Shown one piece after another: positions 10,827-22,799 of a stretch of 64,000 nt of DNA. The notes beneath the pieces are model-generated. The model worked only from the letters and a program-made list of their open reading frames with translations, had not been told where the DNA came from and did not search any database. Numbering within the stretch: the stretch's first letter is position 1; the number at the start of each line of letters is the position of its first letter. A program made the translations under genes and the position numbers. Source of the stretch: Sarocladium kiliense (Eukaryota > Ascomycota > Sordariomycetes > Hypocreales > Sarocladiaceae); assembly GCA_030734395.1 (NCBI GenBank), contig JAUZTG010000029.1:4836001-4900000 (forward strand). Reading direction: 5' to 3'.

Positions 10827-11988
10827 CTATTTGGAGACGTAGTGAGCGACGTAGCCGAGCTCGAGGATGTTACCAGCGCCATCAGAGGTCTGGCTGTTTG
10901 GCGGGCCGGGCTATTGAGAGAACGGGTTAGTTCATTGCTACCGTCGCATAGTTTCGGAATTTGAGAACGTACGAAGTCACCGCCGACAGCGACGTTGAAG
11001 ATGATGTACAGGGGCTGGGCAACAAGGGTCTTCCAGACAGCCTGGCTGTTGACAGTAGAGCCGGTCACCCTGTGGAACTCGACGCCGTTCTTGTACCAGA
11101 TGATGGCTTGCTTCTTCCAGTCGGTCGTGCGGAGGTCGAATTGACTATTTATTCGTCATGATCAGTATATTGCGCGCGCTAACCAGGGATAATCGCAAGG
11201 ATCCGTGGCTTACACTCTCCAGGTCACCCAAGAGACAGTGTCGATCGTGGTACGGCCAGGCAGACCAATAGGCTCGTTGCAGACACCGCCAGGAGCCTTG
11301 TCGCAGTGGATAACACCGACGCAGATGTTATCGCCGTTGACGTTCTCGAAGATATCGATCTCTCCGCTCGCAGGCCACAGAGTCCCCTGACGGTACGACT
11401 GGCCCATCAGCCAGAACGCCGGCCAGATACCCTGCTTCTTGGAGCGCGCGGCACCACCAATGCGCAGCTGCGACTCGATGCGGGTAATCTTTCCCTGCAC
11501 CGGCGTGAAGGTGTACTTGCTCTCGATACGACCGCTTGTCCAGCCCTTGACGGCTTTGCTATCCTTGCGAGGGATAAGCTGCATTCGACCCTCTCCAGTA
11601 TGCTGTAAATCAGAGACAAAACGCCCAGAAATTAGCCTTGGGTAAGATTTTAGGGTTGGGATCGGTCGAAGTGTATCGTCCGATCAGAGAGCAACGATCG
11701 CGCGTTGTCGATCAATTTGCGGGGACCCGACCACCACAGGATAGAGAACTAGGTAACACAACATACCCTGACATTGGCCTTGTTGGCGGTATAAGTCTGC
11801 CACTCGTTGTTGAAGACGGCCGAGGTTTGAAGGGTGTTCCATTTGCTCGAGTTGGGCAGCGCATCAGCCGCAGCGTCGAAGTGGTCGGACCATTTTCCAG
11901 CGAAGCCGTCGTACTGCGGCGGCTTGAGGGCGGAACCGGTGGCACAGAAGAGTGTGAACAGAGTCACGAAGGTCTGGGGGCCGAGCAT
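10827..11988 (-). CDS. Secreted GH16 beta-glucanase
   Basis: Four exons on the minus strand: 11767-11988, 11214-11602, 10973-11144, 10827-10910. They encode 288 residues. Residues 1-20 form a signal peptide (MLGPQTFVTLFTLFCATGSA). The GH16 catalytic signature GEIDIFEN gives Glu155 as nucleophile, Asp157 and Glu160 as acid/base. Other family landmarks are NNEWQTYT, GIWPAFWLMG and IIFNVAVGGDF. The family hydrolyses beta-1,3(4)-glucans or related polymers outside the cell. There is no C-terminal GPI signal or binding module. Phase closes at all three introns, with donors GTATGT, GTAAGC and GTACGT. It lies upstream of the GH31/GH2 pair, so a shared role in polysaccharide breakdown is possible. 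Exact substrate cannot be told from sequence alone. Confidence 0.88.
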
Positions 11989-14335
11989 GGTTGCGGTTTT
12001 GGGTAGTTGGAGGATTTTTCGGAGTATAAAGCGAGTGGACGTGTGGGATTAGCAACACAATGACGAAAAATCAGAGAAAAAGAGAGGCAGATCAATCAAG
12101 TCTGCAAAAAGAACGAGAGTAAGGACCAAGAGGTGAGCAAAAGGAGCACCGGTGAAGAAGAACCTCCTCCAAGGGACTGGAACGCGTGGCCAGCGTGGGG
12201 ATCTATCGATTTTATACAAGCCCTCCTCCTCCTCCTCCCTGACCCGTCTGCCTGGCAAGAAAGAACCCCGAACCCAGACCATGTGCAGGACTTTCTCGAA
12301 CCAAGGCACAGGATGGGGACTCGTCTACGTACTGTACCGTACAAACCGCCGGAACACCGCCGCTCCACGCCTCTCCCGTACCTGACAGACAATAGCCTAT
12401 GCACTAATTTCCTCCAGCACAGCCCGATCGGGACCCTTGGACGAAGAACGACACCCTCAGAAGGGAAAGGCTCGCAGACGCACGCACTGGTCTCTGGTCC
12501 CATTCGTAACCAGACGCGCCACCCCAAGCTACAGAGCCGAGCCTGGCTGTTTGGGCACACCACTGTCTGGACAAAGTCTTTGGTGGCGCTGGGAATAGCG
12601 CCTGGACAGGGATGGGTGTGAGTCCTCGATTTGGAATGGTCCACGGTTGCATGATCTAGACTGACGTCCTACACTGCTGAAGAGGGTGCAACTGGTGACC
12701 GATGGATATCGCTATTAGGGAGCCAAGGAGGACCTAGAACACCAGAGACTGTCTCGTGAGGCGTCCAGCTTTTTCCCTTAATGTCCAGCTAGAGAAAGCT
12801 GGGCACGAGTCGAGGGACAGCCTCAAGCCGAAGCGAGAAGAATGAATGAATGACTGTGACTGAGGAAAGACATCACATCAACACAGCCGAATCATTGACG
12901 AATTCTGCATATTACGAGGTCAGACCCTGGTTCATATTCTCTCTTCAGCCTCCAACCCACTGTGGCGCCCACTCGCTCACTTTAATTTCACGAGCTTTCG
13001 CCAGGCCCTATCACTTATCCAGGGGCGTCGTATGGCCAGACTCAGGGGGGAGGGGAGGGGACCTGTGGAGCCCGCCAACAATGCGAACCAGGATGGATGG
13101 ATAGTGGATGGCGATGGGGTTGCAATGGCGATGCGCAGTCCAGGGGGTTCGGAGTAAGCGCGCGACCTCGGCGCGTTGACTCGCCTGTCCCCATTCCACT
13201 GGCTGAGACGGAATTTCTCCCCCAACGTAAATGAACTGGCAATGGCATCTCAGGGTCTAGCAATTGTGGCTCAAGAATCACATCGCGCACGCCTTGTGGA
13301 GGCAAATCTTGTTCCCCCAATATCGACCAGCGGCGGCGGGAGATGTGCCGGACAATGTCTTGGCCACGCAGCCGGCAACCGGAACGTGAACAATAGCTTG
13401 AGCTGGCGAGCTATTCACGGACATGCCCCGGTTGCGCTACGGGGGTGGAATGAAGGGGATCGTGAACAAGCGGACACGGCGCCAGTGGGAGCTGGGTATT
13501 CGGCATCTTCGACACGGGGTTCCGAGCATGGGCGACACAACTAGGTCTTACAGCTTGTGCGCCCAACTGCAGTGACGACGCAACATTTTCCCATAACGAG
13601 ATTCACTCATTTCCCATTTCCTTGATGCGCGCTGTATTTAGCCATGCAATACGACCTGGTGTTGGCCGGCTCTCACGTTGACAAAAGGCCGTGTTCTGTT
13701 ATACGATGAGCCGCACTTGCTTTCAAATCAGATGATGAGCATGAGGCAAATCTCGTAAATTGCCGAGCATAAGGCGACTAAACGCCGACTCGCCGTTCTC
13801 GATCATCATTTTCTTCGTATGGCTCGTGTCGGGCCGTTGGTCAGCGCAGACTTCGTTTCTCCAGATGAGGCTCTACACGCGTCGGGGAAAGCCCGAGCTA
13901 CCCTGTAACTGGGGATAGTCACCAGCTTGTGTGATGTGTAAGCCATGGACCGATTATGAGGTTATGGATTCGCTTGTCTTTGTTTCTCCTGCAATGACTT
14001 GCTAGACTATGAAGTGACGATCTACTGCAAAGAAGTGCCATGTAGAACCATGTCGATTTGACCATGGATACAGCGCATCCTCGATACTGAGACGCCTTCA
14101 TAAGCTTTACTAATGACGGCGACGATCATGCGGGGTGCAGATGAACAGCGCGGGGAACGTGGTACAGCCTGACGGTCCTCGAGGCTCCCAGCCATTTCAC
14201 AGTTTCCATCATCTAAACCTGCTTCGAAGAATCACAGTCCCAATCTCATTCTCCACCTCTGACCAGCCCGATATCTCTCGTCTACTGATCAGTATACAAC
14301 CCTTGTCTCCAGCTCTGCCATACCGCCTCGTGTGA
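11989..14335. other. 2.3-kb gene-free stretch between GH16 and GH31 genes
   Basis: It serves as upstream region for the minus-strand GH16 gene and the plus-strand GH31 gene. Several overlapping open frames (for example 12096-12644 minus and 12133-12621 plus) are mirror images of one another with erratic composition. A CTC-trinucleotide run lies near 12220-12240. Nothing gene-like is seen. Confidence 0.5.
12210..12216 (-). promoter_or_regulatory. TATA-like box upstream of GH16 gene
   Basis: The minus strand reads TATAAAA here, about 220 nt upstream of the GH16 start codon. It is the only good TATA match I saw in that direction. Distance implies a long leader, so confidence is low. Confidence 0.3.
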
Positions 14336-16852
14336 ATGTCAACAACAATGAAGATCCGCCTTGACAATAACACCAGTAACCCTCCAACGACCGCCGAGAC
14401 TTCTTCACTCCACCCAACCTCACGAAAAACCGGCATCATCGGTGGTGGTGACGACCAAAACTACCGCTTCACCGTTCTCACCCCAGGCATCCTTCGCATC
14501 GAATGGTCCCCCGACCACATCTTCGAAGACCGTCCCTCTTCCTTCGCAATTCATCGTAACACCCTCCCAGTCCCAGATTACGATGTGAAAGAAACAGACC
14601 TCAGCCTCAAGATCTCCACATCTCGCTTCCAGCTCACCTACAACAAGCAAGACTTCGCTCCTCATGGCCTCTTCGCTACTTCTGGCACAGAGAAGTGGCA
14701 CTGGGGTGATGGCAATGGTGCTAACCTCGGCGGCACCATCCGGACTCTTGACATGATGGACGGTCAAAATGCCATGTACTCTGGTTCACCTGTTCATGTT
14801 CCTCTCGAAGACGGCGTTCTCGGCAAATCAGCCTTCACATTCCTAGATGACTCCAAATCCATGCTCTTCGACTCAAACACCAACTTCATTGCCTCCCGTC
14901 GCCCAGGAGAAGGCCGTCTGGATGGCTATCTCTTTGCCTACGGCCGAGACTACCGCGAAGCCATCAAAGCCTTCTACCTCCTCTCTGGACCTGTCCCTCT
15001 ACTCCCACGTTGGACCCTAGGAAACTGGTGGAGTCGCTACTATGAATACACAGCCGAAGCCTACCTCACGCTCATGGACAAATTCCAAGACTCCAAGATC
15101 CCACTTTCCGTCGCTGTGATAGACATGGACTGGCACCTAGTCAGAGAGAAAGAAGTCGTTGAATCCGGTGCCTCCGGCTGGACAGGCTACACCTGGAACC
15201 GCAACCTCTTCCCCGATCCTCCCGCCTTCCTCGCCGAGCTTCATAGACGAGGTCTCAAGACGACGCTCAATGACCACCCAGCCGAAGGAATCGCCAGCTA
15301 CGAGGACAAGTACAAAGAAGTAGCCAAGTTCCTCAACCACGACACCTCCAAATGCACACCTGTCCCTTTCGATGCCACCAGCAAGGACTACCTAAAGGCA
15401 TACTTCGACATCGTTCTCACCAGCCTGGAGAAAGAAGGCGTTGACTTTTGGTGGATTGACTGGCAGCAAGGATCCTACTCTCGTCTCAAAGACGTTGACC
15501 CCCTCTGGGTACTGAACCACTACCACTTCCTTCAGAACCAACGTCGTTCAGACGTCAAACACCCAATCATCTTCTCTCGCTACGGAGGACCAGGCAGTCA
15601 CCGCTACCCAATTGGCTTCTCAGGCGATACGTGGACGACATGGGATAGTTTAGAGTTCCAGCCTCGTTTCACGGCCACAGCTTCCAATATTGGATACGGA
15701 TGGTGGAGTCACGACATTGGTGGCCATCAGTTCGGCATTCGAGATGATGATTTGACCGTTCGCTGGGTGCAGCTTGGTGTCTTCTCACCCATCATGCGTC
15801 TGCACTCGACAAAGAACAAATGGGTAACAAAGGAGCCTTGGAACCTGCCTGCGGCGACCAACGCCATTCTCACCGAATGGCTTCAACTCCGCCACCGGTT
15901 GATTCCTTACCTTTACACCATGAATATCCGTGCCGCTACGAGCGGAGAACCCCTCGTTCAACCCTTGTACTGGGAATATCCCCACATCGAGACAGCTTAC
16001 AAGTATCGCAACCAGTACCTCTTCGGCTCTCAGATACTCGTGACCCCCATAACCAGTCCACAAGCATCCGGTGCGCAACTAGGACGTGCGGAGGGGTGGC
16101 TACCACCTGGGAAATGGGTGGACTTCTTCTCTGGTACCGTCTACCGTGGTGATCGTGAGCTTTCCTTCAGTCGCCCGATCAGCAAGTACCCAGTCTTCAT
16201 GAAGGAAGGCTCGATCCTTCCCCTTGATATTTCTCAAGCTCCAGAGAACGGGGGAGGGAATCCATCTGGGTTCGAGGTGGTTGTCGTTGTTGGCGCTGAT
16301 GGCAGCTTTGACATCCTTGAAGATCCGGCTGATAGCGGTAAATCTTCTGAAGAGATGATTGGAGACAAAGAGGAGAAGCTCGACTGTATTCCTATCAAGT
16401 TCACCCAGTCGACCGGTCGACTGGACATCGGCCCTCTCACCACCTCGTCTCCCTCTATCAACCGCCCCAAGTCCCGCTCATGGACCGTCCGCTTCATCAG
16501 ACCCTCTAAATTCCTGTCCTCTGATCAAGTACAGATCGGCAACTCCACCATTTCGATCCGGCCCCAGTACGACTCCGGATCCATCATCTTCCCAATCGGA
16601 GAAGTCCCCGCCTCTGAGAAGCTGAGCGTGCTTCTAGGCCCGGATCCTCAACTAAGTGGTAATGATCGTTTGGCAATGATTGAGCCCGTTATCAAGGACG
16701 CTCAAGTATTGTATAACGACAAGGATACACTATGGGGTGCTTTGACAAAGCAGGAGAGCCTGGCGCTTAAGGTGAACAGGGTCCAGGGTCTTGATGTCGA
16801 TGAGTCACTCAAGCACTTTGCGTTGGAGTGTCTTCTCGCAGATGCGGCGTAG
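14336..16852 (+). CDS. Intracellular GH31 alpha-glycosidase
   Basis: Single exon of 838 residues from ATG (MSTTMKIRLDNN), with no signal peptide, so probably cytosolic. GH31 landmarks run in order: an N-terminal beta-sandwich; LPRWTLGNWWSRYY; VAVIDMDWH; nucleophile Asp375 in DFWWIDWQQG; acid/base Asp431 in GFSGDTWTTWDS; and ASNIGYGWWSHDIGGH with EPLVQPLYWEYP. The C-terminal beta domains carry an acidic, low-complexity insert near 660-700. GH31 enzymes release alpha-linked glucose or xylose from the non-reducing end by a retaining mechanism. Which sugar is not readable here. It converges on a GH2 beta-galactosidase with only 62 bp between stop codons. The pair could trim an imported galacto-oligosaccharide, such as a xyloglucan fragment, inside the cell; that is inference. 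Confidence 0.93.
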   Translation: MSTTMKIRLDNNTSNPPTTAETSSLHPTSRKTGIIGGGDDQNYRFTVLTPGILRIEWSPDHIFEDRPSSFAIHRNTLPVPDYDVKETDLSLKISTSRFQLTYNKQDFAPHGLFATSGTEKWHWGDGNGANLGGTIRTLDMMDGQNAMYSGSPVHVPLEDGVLGKSAFTFLDDSKSMLFDSNTNFIASRRPGEGRLDGYLFAYGRDYREAIKAFYLLSGPVPLLPRWTLGNWWSRYYEYTAEAYLTLMDKFQDSKIPLSVAVIDMDWHLVREKEVVESGASGWTGYTWNRNLFPDPPAFLAELHRRGLKTTLNDHPAEGIASYEDKYKEVAKFLNHDTSKCTPVPFDATSKDYLKAYFDIVLTSLEKEGVDFWWIDWQQGSYSRLKDVDPLWVLNHYHFLQNQRRSDVKHPIIFSRYGGPGSHRYPIGFSGDTWTTWDSLEFQPRFTATASNIGYGWWSHDIGGHQFGIRDDDLTVRWVQLGVFSPIMRLHSTKNKWVTKEPWNLPAATNAILTEWLQLRHRLIPYLYTMNIRAATSGEPLVQPLYWEYPHIETAYKYRNQYLFGSQILVTPITSPQASGAQLGRAEGWLPPGKWVDFFSGTVYRGDRELSFSRPISKYPVFMKEGSILPLDISQAPENGGGNPSGFEVVVVVGADGSFDILEDPADSGKSSEEMIGDKEEKLDCIPIKFTQSTGRLDIGPLTTSSPSINRPKSRSWTVRFIRPSKFLSSDQVQIGNSTISIRPQYDSGSIIFPIGEVPASEKLSVLLGPDPQLSGNDRLAMIEPVIKDAQVLYNDKDTLWGALTKQESLALKVNRVQGLDVDESLKHFALECLLADAA

Positions 16853-16914
16853 TTGTTTGATCTCATCTTAGCTGTCTTAGTACGAGTAGCTGGCATATCA
16901 CGCAATGCGTCACA

Positions 16915-19900
16915 CTAGATCCTTTCCAACATGAACGTGAAGTCAAACGCCTTGGTCTGGACCTTCAGATCATCCCTCACCGCCGGCCCACAAGCCCCGG
17001 TTCCAACACCCGCAATCTCCGCGTCCAGTCTTACCAGGGTAGCATCCTGCTCGACCAGGTCGCAGGGATGCTTTGCATCTTCGATATTCTGATCACTGTG
17101 CTTCTTCGCTACGAAGCTGAAGAGCTTTGGCTCCCCCTCGTCCACCCTACTAGCACGGAAGCCCTTGCCCTGACGATGCAGCCCCGTGAATGTTACCCAA
17201 CGGGTGTCCATCCGGTTACCGTACTCTTGGGGGACATCGTACGGCGTGTAAAGGTCAGAGAGAGAAGGCGCGGAAAAGATCCCAACACGCTGCGCCGCCT
17301 TTTTGTCTGGATACGATTCACCAGGCCCCAGGCCGAACCAGTGGACCTGATCAAGATCCTTGTTCGCCCGAACGTTGAGACCGATACGTGGGATGTCAGG
17401 CGGCAAAACCCCGTCGGGTGTTCCCTTGGCACGGATCTTGATGTCACCAGACGAGTAGATCCGGTAAGACACCGTACAGGTATACTTCCAGCAGAGGGAA
17501 GGTGGGGACAACTCCTGTGTAACCTCAATCTTGACGTCCCCAGACTGATCTGAGTCGTGCTTGAGCTGAACGAGTCGACATTTCATGACATCCACGCCCC
17601 AGCGTTTCCATTCACGCATAGCATTTGGCCTGTCGTTATCCGTGACAGGCCTATAGAAGCCAGGAATGATGGCCGCATGCGTTTCCGGGTCAGACTCGAG
17701 GAGGACCTCGCCGTCAGCCTGCCATTTAGTCAGATGTCCACGCGCACGGTCAAAGACGATCTCGAAGTCCAAGCCTGTAATGGTGATCTCGGTTGTTGTC
17801 TCGGTCCGTTCGAGCTTGCGAGCGGGGTCGCCTTTGAGATTCTCTACGAACGCGAGACCTGACTTTTCGACTGTGTGTTGAGCCCATGCGATCTCGTGGC
17901 CCGCGGATGCCCAGGTGGTAGCAGTTCTGAGGTTGAGCGAAATGGTCCAAATAAGCTCCCTGCCTTTGATCTTTGGGTGCGACAGCATTTCACTTGAGAA
18001 ACTGTGCGGGAGCTTGGCCTCTCCCGTTTGGCCAGGTTTGATTTCTGGAAGTGAGAGCTCACCAGCCCCGACGACAACAGAGCCAGGTCTGGAGTGGTTG
18101 CTGTTAGTAGATATTTCAGTGAAGTTTTACGAGGACACCTACTCGTAACCAACCGCTTCAATCTTGTATGTGGCAGCCAAGTGACTGAGGTCCGCAAAAT
18201 CGTAGCGATTCTCAATTTCGACCTTGCCTTCATCCTCCTTGAAGACGAAGCCAACAGGTTGCATCACCCGTTTGAGCTCAATGACACCAGGCGTAGGTTC
18301 GTGCTTGCTGTTAAGAAGACCATCCATCACAAAGGTCCCATCGTTTGGCTTGTCCCCAAAGTCTCCGCCGTATGCGTAGTATTCCTTACCATCTGGATCC
18401 TCTTTCCAGAGACCATGATTTGCCCATTCCCAGATGAAGCCACCTTGAAGGCGCTCATACTTTCTGAAGGCGTCAAGGTAGTCCTGCAGCCAGCCGGGGC
18501 CATTACCCATTGCGTGCGCATATTCGCAAAGAATGACTGGCTTCGTGTACTTCCCGTCTTTGACGCCACTCTCCTTGGCGTACTTGATCAGCTGCCATGG
18601 GGGAGGATACATGTAGCTGAACATGTCTGCTGTCTCAGCCTGAGAATCGCCTTCGTAGTGAATCAATCTCCCAGGGTCGACCTTCTTGCCATAGTGGTAC
18701 ATGGCTTGGTGATTGCGGCCGTAGAAGGCTTCGTTGCCAAGACTCCAGATAATGACACTGGCGTGGTTCTTGTCTCTCTGTACCATGGAACGCATACGAT
18801 CCAAATACGCGGCTTCCCATGCTGGGTTGTCCGAAGTGAATTTCGCTGCTTCACTGAATGAGAGAGCCTGGCGCTCGGCATAGCTAGTGCCTTCCGGGGC
18901 ACTCATGGTTCGCGACACGGCAACGGAGAAACCGTGACATTCGAGATCCGCCTCATCAATTACATAAAGACCAAGCTCATCACAGAGGCCAAGCAACTTC
19001 GGATTATTCGGCTGATGAGAAGTACGCAGTGCGTTGATGTTGTATTCTTTCATCAGGATAAGATCGCGTTTCGCAAACTCCATGGGCACGGCACGGCCAA
19101 ACAGAGGATGATGTTCGTGCCTGTTCACTCCATGAAGCAGAATAGCCTTGCCGTTGACGGTCATCAAGCCGTTAATTACCTCAACCTTTCGGAATCCGAT
19201 GCGTTGGAAAACTGTGTGCTTCTTACCAGACTCTGTTTCGAGAAGCAGGTCTGCCTGGTAGAGGTAAGGAGTCTCGGCAGTCCATTTGTGCGGGTTCTTC
19301 ACTTTCAACGCAATATCAATTGTAGAGCTCGAATCAATGGACTCTTTGGTTTCAGCAACAACAGCACCGCCATTGCTCCAAAGCTCGGATAATGTCAGCT
19401 TGAGCGTGGCCTTCTCTCCAGCCAGAACATCAATAGCAGCATGCAGTGTCGCGTCGCGGTATTGCTCGTCAAGATCTGTGCGGAAGAACCAATCCTCGAT
19501 CCGATTGACACGAGGGAAAGACAGTAGGTAAACATCGCGGAAGATGCCAGAAAGCCACCATTGGTCTTGATCTTCGATGTAGGTGCCGTCTGACCACTGG
19601 TAGACACGGACCCAGAGCTCGTTAGGTTTGTCGCGTTGGGCGTATTTGCTGATGTCAAACTCGGACGGGTTCCGAGAGCCCTGGGCATACCCGACTAGAA
19701 CACCATTCACCCACACATGGTATGCGCTGTCAACACCCTCAAATCGCAGCCGCAGCTGATCATCGGCTCCCCACGATGCTGGTACATGAAAGCTGCGTCG
19801 GTAAGTACCAGTCGGGTTCTCGGATGGCACATATGGCGGGTTGACCGGGAATGGGTATTGCACGTTGGTATACCAGGGATAGCCATGACCTTGGAGCTGC

Positions 19901-20205
19901 CAGTGTCCAGGAACTGTGAGCTTGCCCCAGGCAGTTGGAGAGCCCTCGACAGTGTCGCCAAAGCTACCAGGCTCTGGAGCAGCAAGTGGCGTTTCGGCGT
20001 AGTGAAAATCCCATGACCCATTGAGGACTACCGAAGTCTCAGGGATGAAGTAGGACCTTGTCGGTAAACAATTGCGTCTGAACACAGCCTCATTGCAGTA
20101 ATCAGGGCGGGACTCGTCCTCCTGAAGGGAAAGGCCCTTGGAATGTTGGATCATCGTGAGCTGTGCTTTTGAGCCTGGTTCGATGTTGTTCATGATGATT
20201 TGCAT
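16915..20205 (-). CDS. GH2 beta-galactosidase, LacZ-like
   Basis: Two exons: 18143-20205 and 16915-18088. They encode 1,078 residues from the first in-frame ATG; a start at 20154 (1,061 residues) is equally possible. The family length of about 1,000-1,050 slightly favours the shorter one. It carries the full LacZ order: sugar-binding domain (RSYFIPETSVVLNGSWDFHY; SRNPSEFDIS), Ig-like domains, TIM barrel, and a C-terminal Bgal_small_N-type domain in exon 2. Catalytic acid is Glu492 in WSLGNEAFYG and nucleophile is Glu561 in LCEYAHAMGNG. There is no signal peptide, so it hydrolyses beta-galactosides inside the cell. The single intron has GTAGGT donor and CCAG acceptor and closes in phase. It is convergent with the GH31 gene. 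Confidence 0.92.
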
Positions 20206-20872
20206 GCCGGTAATGTTGGGAAAGCCCTGGAAGCTTGACCTCCGGTTACTGGCTTGCAGGTGGTGACGTTCCAAGGGGATTCGGGGATCAAGTACGAGCT
20301 GCGATGCATACCACAGCCGCAACTTCCATCAAAGTACTGACGATATCTTGACTCTGTCTCAATTGAGAAGACAACAGGCTGGTTGAACAATCAGTGGGTA
20401 GAACATTGAAGAGATGAGGAGGGAGAAGAGACGCGCGCTTGGAACGAAGGTTCACCTCTTTGAGTCCTCAGTTGGGGTAACGGACAGAAGCCGCTGTAGG
20501 TTCCCCCACTTCTCCGCACGGGACCCTGACGCAGCTCCATAGGCGCTGTAACGTGTCCCTAGTTAGACAAGGTCGCGAATTGCATTGGGACTGGAGGAAT
20601 TGCTGTGAAGTTGCTCTAGGATGCGTTTTCGTGAGGCCAATAGCAATGGGATGGCAAGAAGTCGAGCTGCGCGAAGACGATCTGCACACGTGACCCTTGT
20701 GTAACACCACGTCCCTTTCACCGATTCCCTCATCACGGGATCAGAAGGTTCGTGTACTAATCACCAAAATGGTACGCTCACGACAATTAGTGAGTAGGTG
20801 AAGGCTCCTAATATGCTGGATTCTGAGCGCTTGATCTTCGACGTACTTCACGACTATCAAGGCGAGCTTCAA
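20206..20872. other. Intergenic, GH2 start to alcohol dehydrogenase stop
   Basis: It holds the upstream region of the GH2 gene and the 3' side of the dehydrogenase gene. The GH2 frame stays open upstream to a TTG at 20322 but without an ATG. No other feature is seen. Confidence 0.45.
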
Positions 20873-22019
20873 CTACTCATTGACCAACACATACCGATAC
20901 CGTGCCTTGCCAGCCTCCATATCCAGCATCGTCTGGTTCGCCTCGGTCATACTCCTCTTCTCCACCCAGAACTCCAACTGCTTATCGGCAGCCAGGTGTA
21001 GCAGCTCCCTCATCTCGCTTGGAGTACCACTGATCGATCCCGTCACGGTGATGCGCCTCATGAACAGGGGCCAAGCCGAGAAAGACAACCCTTCCTCGCC
21101 TGGGTTGCCAACTTGTACAAACACCCCGTCTCGTTTTAGCAGCCAGAGGTACTGCGACAGTCGTTCATCCGCACCGGAAACAGTTGAGACTAGAAGGTCG
21201 AACTTGCCGTTCTGCGAGGTCGGCCAATCTGATTCATCAGCTGTGGCAATGTATCCATCGGCACCCATGGATAGCACCTCCTGTCGCTTAGCCTCCCGGC
21301 GAGATATGCCAACAACACGGTCCGCGCCCAGCGCCTTCGCAATCACAATGCCAAAGTGACCGAGGCCTCCAACACCAATGATGCCCACAGTCCTTCCTGG
21401 GCCACAGCCGAAGCGCTTCAAAGGCGAATACATGGAGATACCACCACAAAGAAGCGGTGCCGCGTCCTCAGACTTGACACCGTCAGGGATCTTGTACACA
21501 AAGTGAGAAGGGCAACGATGGTATTTGGCATGACCGCCCATGGTTTTGGATCCATTGAAGTGGCGTCCCGCATATGTCTGCTTGATCTGCGGGCAGTACT
21601 GCTCCTCGCCGGCTGAGCAGGGCTCACAAGGACCGAAGCGGTTCAGGCATGAATCGCTGATGCCGCCGACGCCGACGCGATCGCCGATCTTGAGGTCTCC
21701 CTCGGCTTGGGAACCGATTCGAATAACCCTGCCGACTAGTTCATGACCGACACACACTGGGTACTCGGTGCCTCCCTGAAGTTCACTTGTGTTAGCTTTG
21801 ACTCTTCAAAATACAACCCTTGTGTCCGTGGCAAATGCTTACGGAGTCATTGCGAAGAGTATGAAGATCAGTGCCGCACACGCTACTATGTGTGACAGCG
21901 ATGTCCACATCACCTTCTTCCCAGACCTTGGGTTCATACTCGCCCCAGACCATCTTGCCGTTGACAGAGTCGGCATCGTGACCGAGCCAACCTTCCCAAG
22001 ATTCACTCGATGGAGCCAT
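20873..22019 (-). CDS. Zinc-dependent medium-chain alcohol dehydrogenase (ADH6/CAD-like)
   Basis: Two exons: 21843-22019 and 20873-21775, encoding 359 residues. Catalytic zinc ligands are Cys48 in SSVCGTDLHT and the His70-Glu71 pair in CVGHELVGRV. A structural-zinc Cys cluster follows (CLNRFGPCEPCSAGEEQYC). The Rossmann motif GVGGLGHFGIVIAKALGA and downstream ISRRE suggest an NADP(H)-preferring enzyme of the cinnamyl-alcohol-dehydrogenase/yeast Adh6-7 group. Such enzymes reduce aldehydes, including aromatic ones, in the cytosol. The intron (GTAAGC donor, TTCAG acceptor) splits between codons. It lies on the same strand as the GH2 gene but 670 bp away; a functional link is not established. Confidence 0.92.
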
Positions 22020-22799
22020 GGCGAAGGCAATGATACGACCGATACGATATCTGAAGGATGTGAGAAAAGATACAGTGCACCTTGTCGAGGATTTGTGCGA
22101 GAATCACATCCTTTGGCAGCCGGTTTTGTCAATATTTATACACAATCAAAGTCGTCTTATCGACTTTGCTGAACTATCTCCGACTTACAACACCGACGTA
22201 CCTTGTGCTCCACATGTTCACCAAAATTGTCAACGTTATTCCCCAGCTTGAGCCAATGAGAAGCGACCCCGGTCCGCTCGACGCTCGGCACTTACACACC
22301 ACAATACCAAGCAATCGGAGATTGTCTGTAACGGACGAAGTTCCATTAATACGAGTTTTACGAGTGCCGAGCACTGCCGCTATTGTTGCTGTCCAGCGGA
22401 GTTTCACAACTTCTTGCCACTCCGTATCAATAAGTCTCAAGTAAAGGCTACCAGTGCCAAACTACGAACCTTCTGTCCTTGCGCATCGCCGCGTTTCGAG
22501 GTTTCTTTGACGAGTCGTTCGACTTCTGAAGGATTCACATCATGCACTTTGAGCTCTGAACTGAGCGACCAGAAAACCCCAGCCTGCTCGTCGCAACCTG
22601 GCCTTCCACCTCTTGGCCGGCGTATCAATAAGAAGTCAGACATAAACCAAGTCTATTATACAGTCTAGGGCAATTCTATATGTATTCGTCCAAGACACCG
22701 TCATCATTCCACAACTCGACAGCCGATATTGGCTCCAACTCGTGCCGCTCCCCAAGTACCCTACTTTCATCCTTTTCGGCCCGTTCCGCAATGCCATCT
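22020..22799. other. Intergenic, dehydrogenase to RTA1-like gene
   Basis: It is the upstream region of the alcohol dehydrogenase gene and the 3' side of the RTA1-like gene. Short frames only; nothing recognisable. Confidence 0.45.

Noticed and set aside
12096..12644. Long frames on both strands upstream of the GH16 gene
   Set aside because: The two strands are open over the same stretch because of GC-rich composition; neither looks like protein.
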